DNA of 64,000 nt from Pirellulales bacterium (GTDB taxonomy: Bacteria > Planctomycetota > Planctomycetia > Pirellulales > Thermoguttaceae), in the NCBI GenBank assembly GCA_016935315.1, contig JAFGRD010000081.1, positions 124,001 to 188,000 of the forward strand. The letters are read 5' to 3'. Under the pieces are notes generated by a model, which was given only the letters and a program-made list of their open reading frames with translations, was not told where the DNA came from and did not search any database. Positions 62,527-64,000 of the stretch are shown piece by piece. The position numbers and the translations under genes are program-made. The number at the start of each line of letters is the position of its first letter. Position 1 is the first letter of the stretch.

Positions 62527-63666
62527 TTACGGCGACGTCTTTGGCGTTTGAGCCGACACGTGCGCCGGCTCGGTTGCCGGCTGGGGTCCCGGCGACTGCT
62601 TGCCGGCCGACACCTGGACGACGAACACCGAGTTGAAGTTACCCGTTGGCGTGACGCCCAGCACGACGTAGTGCCCGTACGGAGCGGAGACGACTGTCTC
62701 GACCATGATCCGCTGATTGGCCCCTTGATGGGTCATGGGGGCCATCAACTCGATGCTCAGTTGGGGCGTTCCTTGCTGGTAGTCGAGCGTGCCGCTGATC
62801 TGCCACGCGGAGGTGATCCCGCCGAGCGCGGGGAAGCCGCTCACCTGAAAGCGATTGCCGGGGTCGGTGTTGACGACGATTTGACCGAACATCTGAAGCC
62901 CCTTGACGCCGGCGCGGGACAACTCGCCGATGACCTCGTTGAGATCTTCCGGTGGCGCCGGCGCGTCCTCGCCGTGTTCTCCATCGAGCAGCCACACGAT
63001 GCGCACCTGAGCCGTCGACGGCGGCGGCTGGGGTCCGTCCGGCTCCGGCGGCTTCAAGGCGTCCAGATCGTGCAGCAGATCCTCCATGACGTCGATGGCC
63101 TCGGCCGGCGCGGAGAGGATCACGGATTTCGTCCGCTCGTCGACCGCCACCCTGCCCGGTCCGTCGTCGAGCAGGTTGGAAAGCAGGTTGGCGATGTCAT
63201 TGGGATCGGCGTGCTCCAGGCGGAAGACCCGTGTCTGCCGCTCGTCCTGCCGAGCGACGGGAACGTCCATCTGTTCGATCAGTGCAGCCAACTCGGTGTG
63301 TGCCGCCTCGGTGGCCGAGGCGACAATCGTATTCGTCCGATCGTCGAACGAGAGGGTCCTCTTACCCGGACATTGGGACAAGACCTCGTCGATCGTGTGC
63401 AGCAGCGTCCTTCCGTCGGCGTATTCCAGACGGTACAGTTTCGTGCGAGCCTTTTCAGCGGGTCTGCTCTCCGGGGAAGGCGCGAGTTGCCTGCTCCCAC
63501 GCTCGGCGGCGGGCTCGGGGGCGGCCTGCAAAACGGCGCTGTGGCGCGCATGGGTCCGGGCCTCCTGTCCGAACACGGAATCGACGGCCGACTCCGCCAT
63601 GCACGCCAGGACGGCCATCAGCCAAACGCATGCCAACGACACGCGTGTCTTCTTCAAAAACGCCAT
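62527..63666 (-). CDS. Secretin-N-like exported protein
   Basis: The protein has 379 residues. The ATG at 63666 has AAGGAG six bases upstream and a signal peptide (to about 33). Two secretin-N-type ring-building repeats can be read: YRLEYADGRTLLHTIDEVLS with FDDRTNTIVASATEAAHTEL (about 75-130), and FRLEHADPNDIANLLSNLL with VDERTKSVILSAPAEAIDVM (about 145-205). The C-terminal part (about 225-379) is beta-rich (VRIVWLLDGEHGED) and lacks the secretin pore domain. Such proteins in the phylum are of unknown role. It lies next to the probable anti-sigma gene on the same strand. Confidence 0.8.
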   Translation of the reverse strand: MAFLKKTRVSLACVWLMAVLACMAESAVDSVFGQEARTHARHSAVLQAAPEPAAERGSRQLAPSPESRPAEKARTKLYRLEYADGRTLLHTIDEVLSQCPGKRTLSFDDRTNTIVASATEAAHTELAALIEQMDVPVARQDERQTRVFRLEHADPNDIANLLSNLLDDGPGRVAVDERTKSVILSAPAEAIDVMEDLLHDLDALKPPEPDGPQPPPSTAQVRIVWLLDGEHGEDAPAPPEDLNEVIGELSRAGVKGLQMFGQIVVNTDPGNRFQVSGFPALGGITSAWQISGTLDYQQGTPQLSIELMAPMTHQGANQRIMVETVVSAPYGHYVVLGVTPTGNFNSVFVVQVSAGKQSPGPQPATEPAHVSAQTPKTSP

Positions 63667-63701
63667 GTTTCGCTCCTTGATCTTGTCTTGAGGAAAGAGG
63701 A

Positions 63702-64000
63702 CTATTCGTCCGCCGGCTGCCCGGCAGGGCGCGCCGGCTTGACCGTCGGGCACACCCAGACGATGCTCACGTTGGGCGACCTGGTTTCGACCGGCAACAG
63801 AATTGCCGCCGAGGGGTCTTTCAGCGTGACCAGCACTTCGGCCGGACTCGTGGGAACCGGGCCGGGCGGTGCGTCGGCGGACCGCACGTCGTCTCGCGGC
63901 ACGATCGGTTTCACGGCGGTCGCCCGAGGTGCGATCGGCCGCACCGGCGCTGGCGTGTCGGGCAGGTTGCCCAACAGAGCGACGCCCGCCGCCAGGGCGA
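63702..64000 (-). CDS. Probable anti-sigma-type membrane protein, C-terminal fragment
   Basis: The reading frame is open at the window end, so only about 99 C-terminal residues are seen. ALAAGVALL near the start looks like part of a membrane helix. The rest is proline-rich (PVRPIAPRATAVKPIV) and ends VETRSPNVSIVWVCPTVKP. I recall similar tails (VTIVWVYPT) in zinc-finger anti-sigma proteins of planctomycetes, but this is a weak match. It ends 35 bases upstream of the secretin-N-like start, so the two may be co-transcribed. Confidence 0.5.
   Translation of the reverse strand, partial: ALAAGVALLGNLPDTPAPVRPIAPRATAVKPIVPRDDVRSADAPPGPVPTSPAEVLVTLKDPSAAILLPVETRSPNVSIVWVCPTVKPARPAGQPADE

Overview
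The window looks like a chromosomal segment of a Planctomycetota bacterium, most likely a Pirellulales relative. The grounds are GC-rich coding sequence, a cysteine/tyrosine-rich YTV-type wall protein, a large lamin-tail/CotH exoprotein with an N-terminal LESRIVLDA motif, several twin-arginine-exported enzymes (NIPSNAP, TIM-barrel isomerase, metallo-beta-lactamase), FG-GAP and EF-hand exoproteins, and the futalosine menaquinone pathway. I see no rRNA, tRNA, CRISPR array, prophage or recognisable transposase. Most of the window is core or house-keeping DNA with small non-coding repeats scattered between genes.

Layout. 1-6 kb: the 5' part of the lamin-tail/CotH gene, a LON-substrate-domain protein, endonuclease III (nth) and a dCTP deaminase (dcd). 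6-9.4 kb: a secreted helical-repeat protein and an AAA+ ATPase with a winged-helix-like region. 9.7-16 kb: mqnA and mqnC, an ABC ATPase, a permease-CPBP protease fusion, and an amidohydrolase that may be the aminofutalosine deaminase. 16-18.6 kb: hisE, miaA and an HDOD protein. 18.7-30.4 kb: mostly exported enzymes (tandem metallo-beta-lactamase, EF-hand/P-domain protein, YdjC-type deacetylase, quinone reductase, glycogen phosphorylase, FG-GAP protein, NIPSNAP, sugar-phosphate isomerase-like protein). 30.5-37.6 kb: a minus-strand heavy-metal efflux locus in the order Cys-rich small protein, CusB-like adaptor, CusA-like pump, His/Asp-repeat lipoprotein. 37.7-46.6 kb: PhoD-like phosphatase, fascin-like protein, GH95 fucosidase, lipoate ligase and a glycoside-hydrolase-like protein. 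47-53 kb: YTV protein, dnaE, FHA protein. 53.2-62.5 kb: BlaI/M56 regulatory pair and, divergently, a TolC-adaptor-RND efflux operon. 62.5-64 kb: a secretin-N-like protein and the C-terminus of a probable anti-sigma-type protein.

The least ordinary features are: (i) a 101-bp imperfect palindromic repeat in three copies (4158, 5208, 17494); (ii) a second family built on AGGACTCG arms, which includes a complete 226-bp element with about 30-bp terminal inverted repeats (29192-29417), a collapsed copy, a perfect hairpin and solo arms; (iii) an M56 (BlaR1-type) membrane peptidase read in frame, without a stop, into a second protein that carries its own ribosome-binding site, start and signal peptide; (iv) BlaI-type palindromic operators between blaI and the efflux operon. 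I do not see a convincing new defence or biosynthetic system. The best candidate for an undescribed functional module is the BlaI/M56/charged coiled-coil set facing a metal-type efflux operon.
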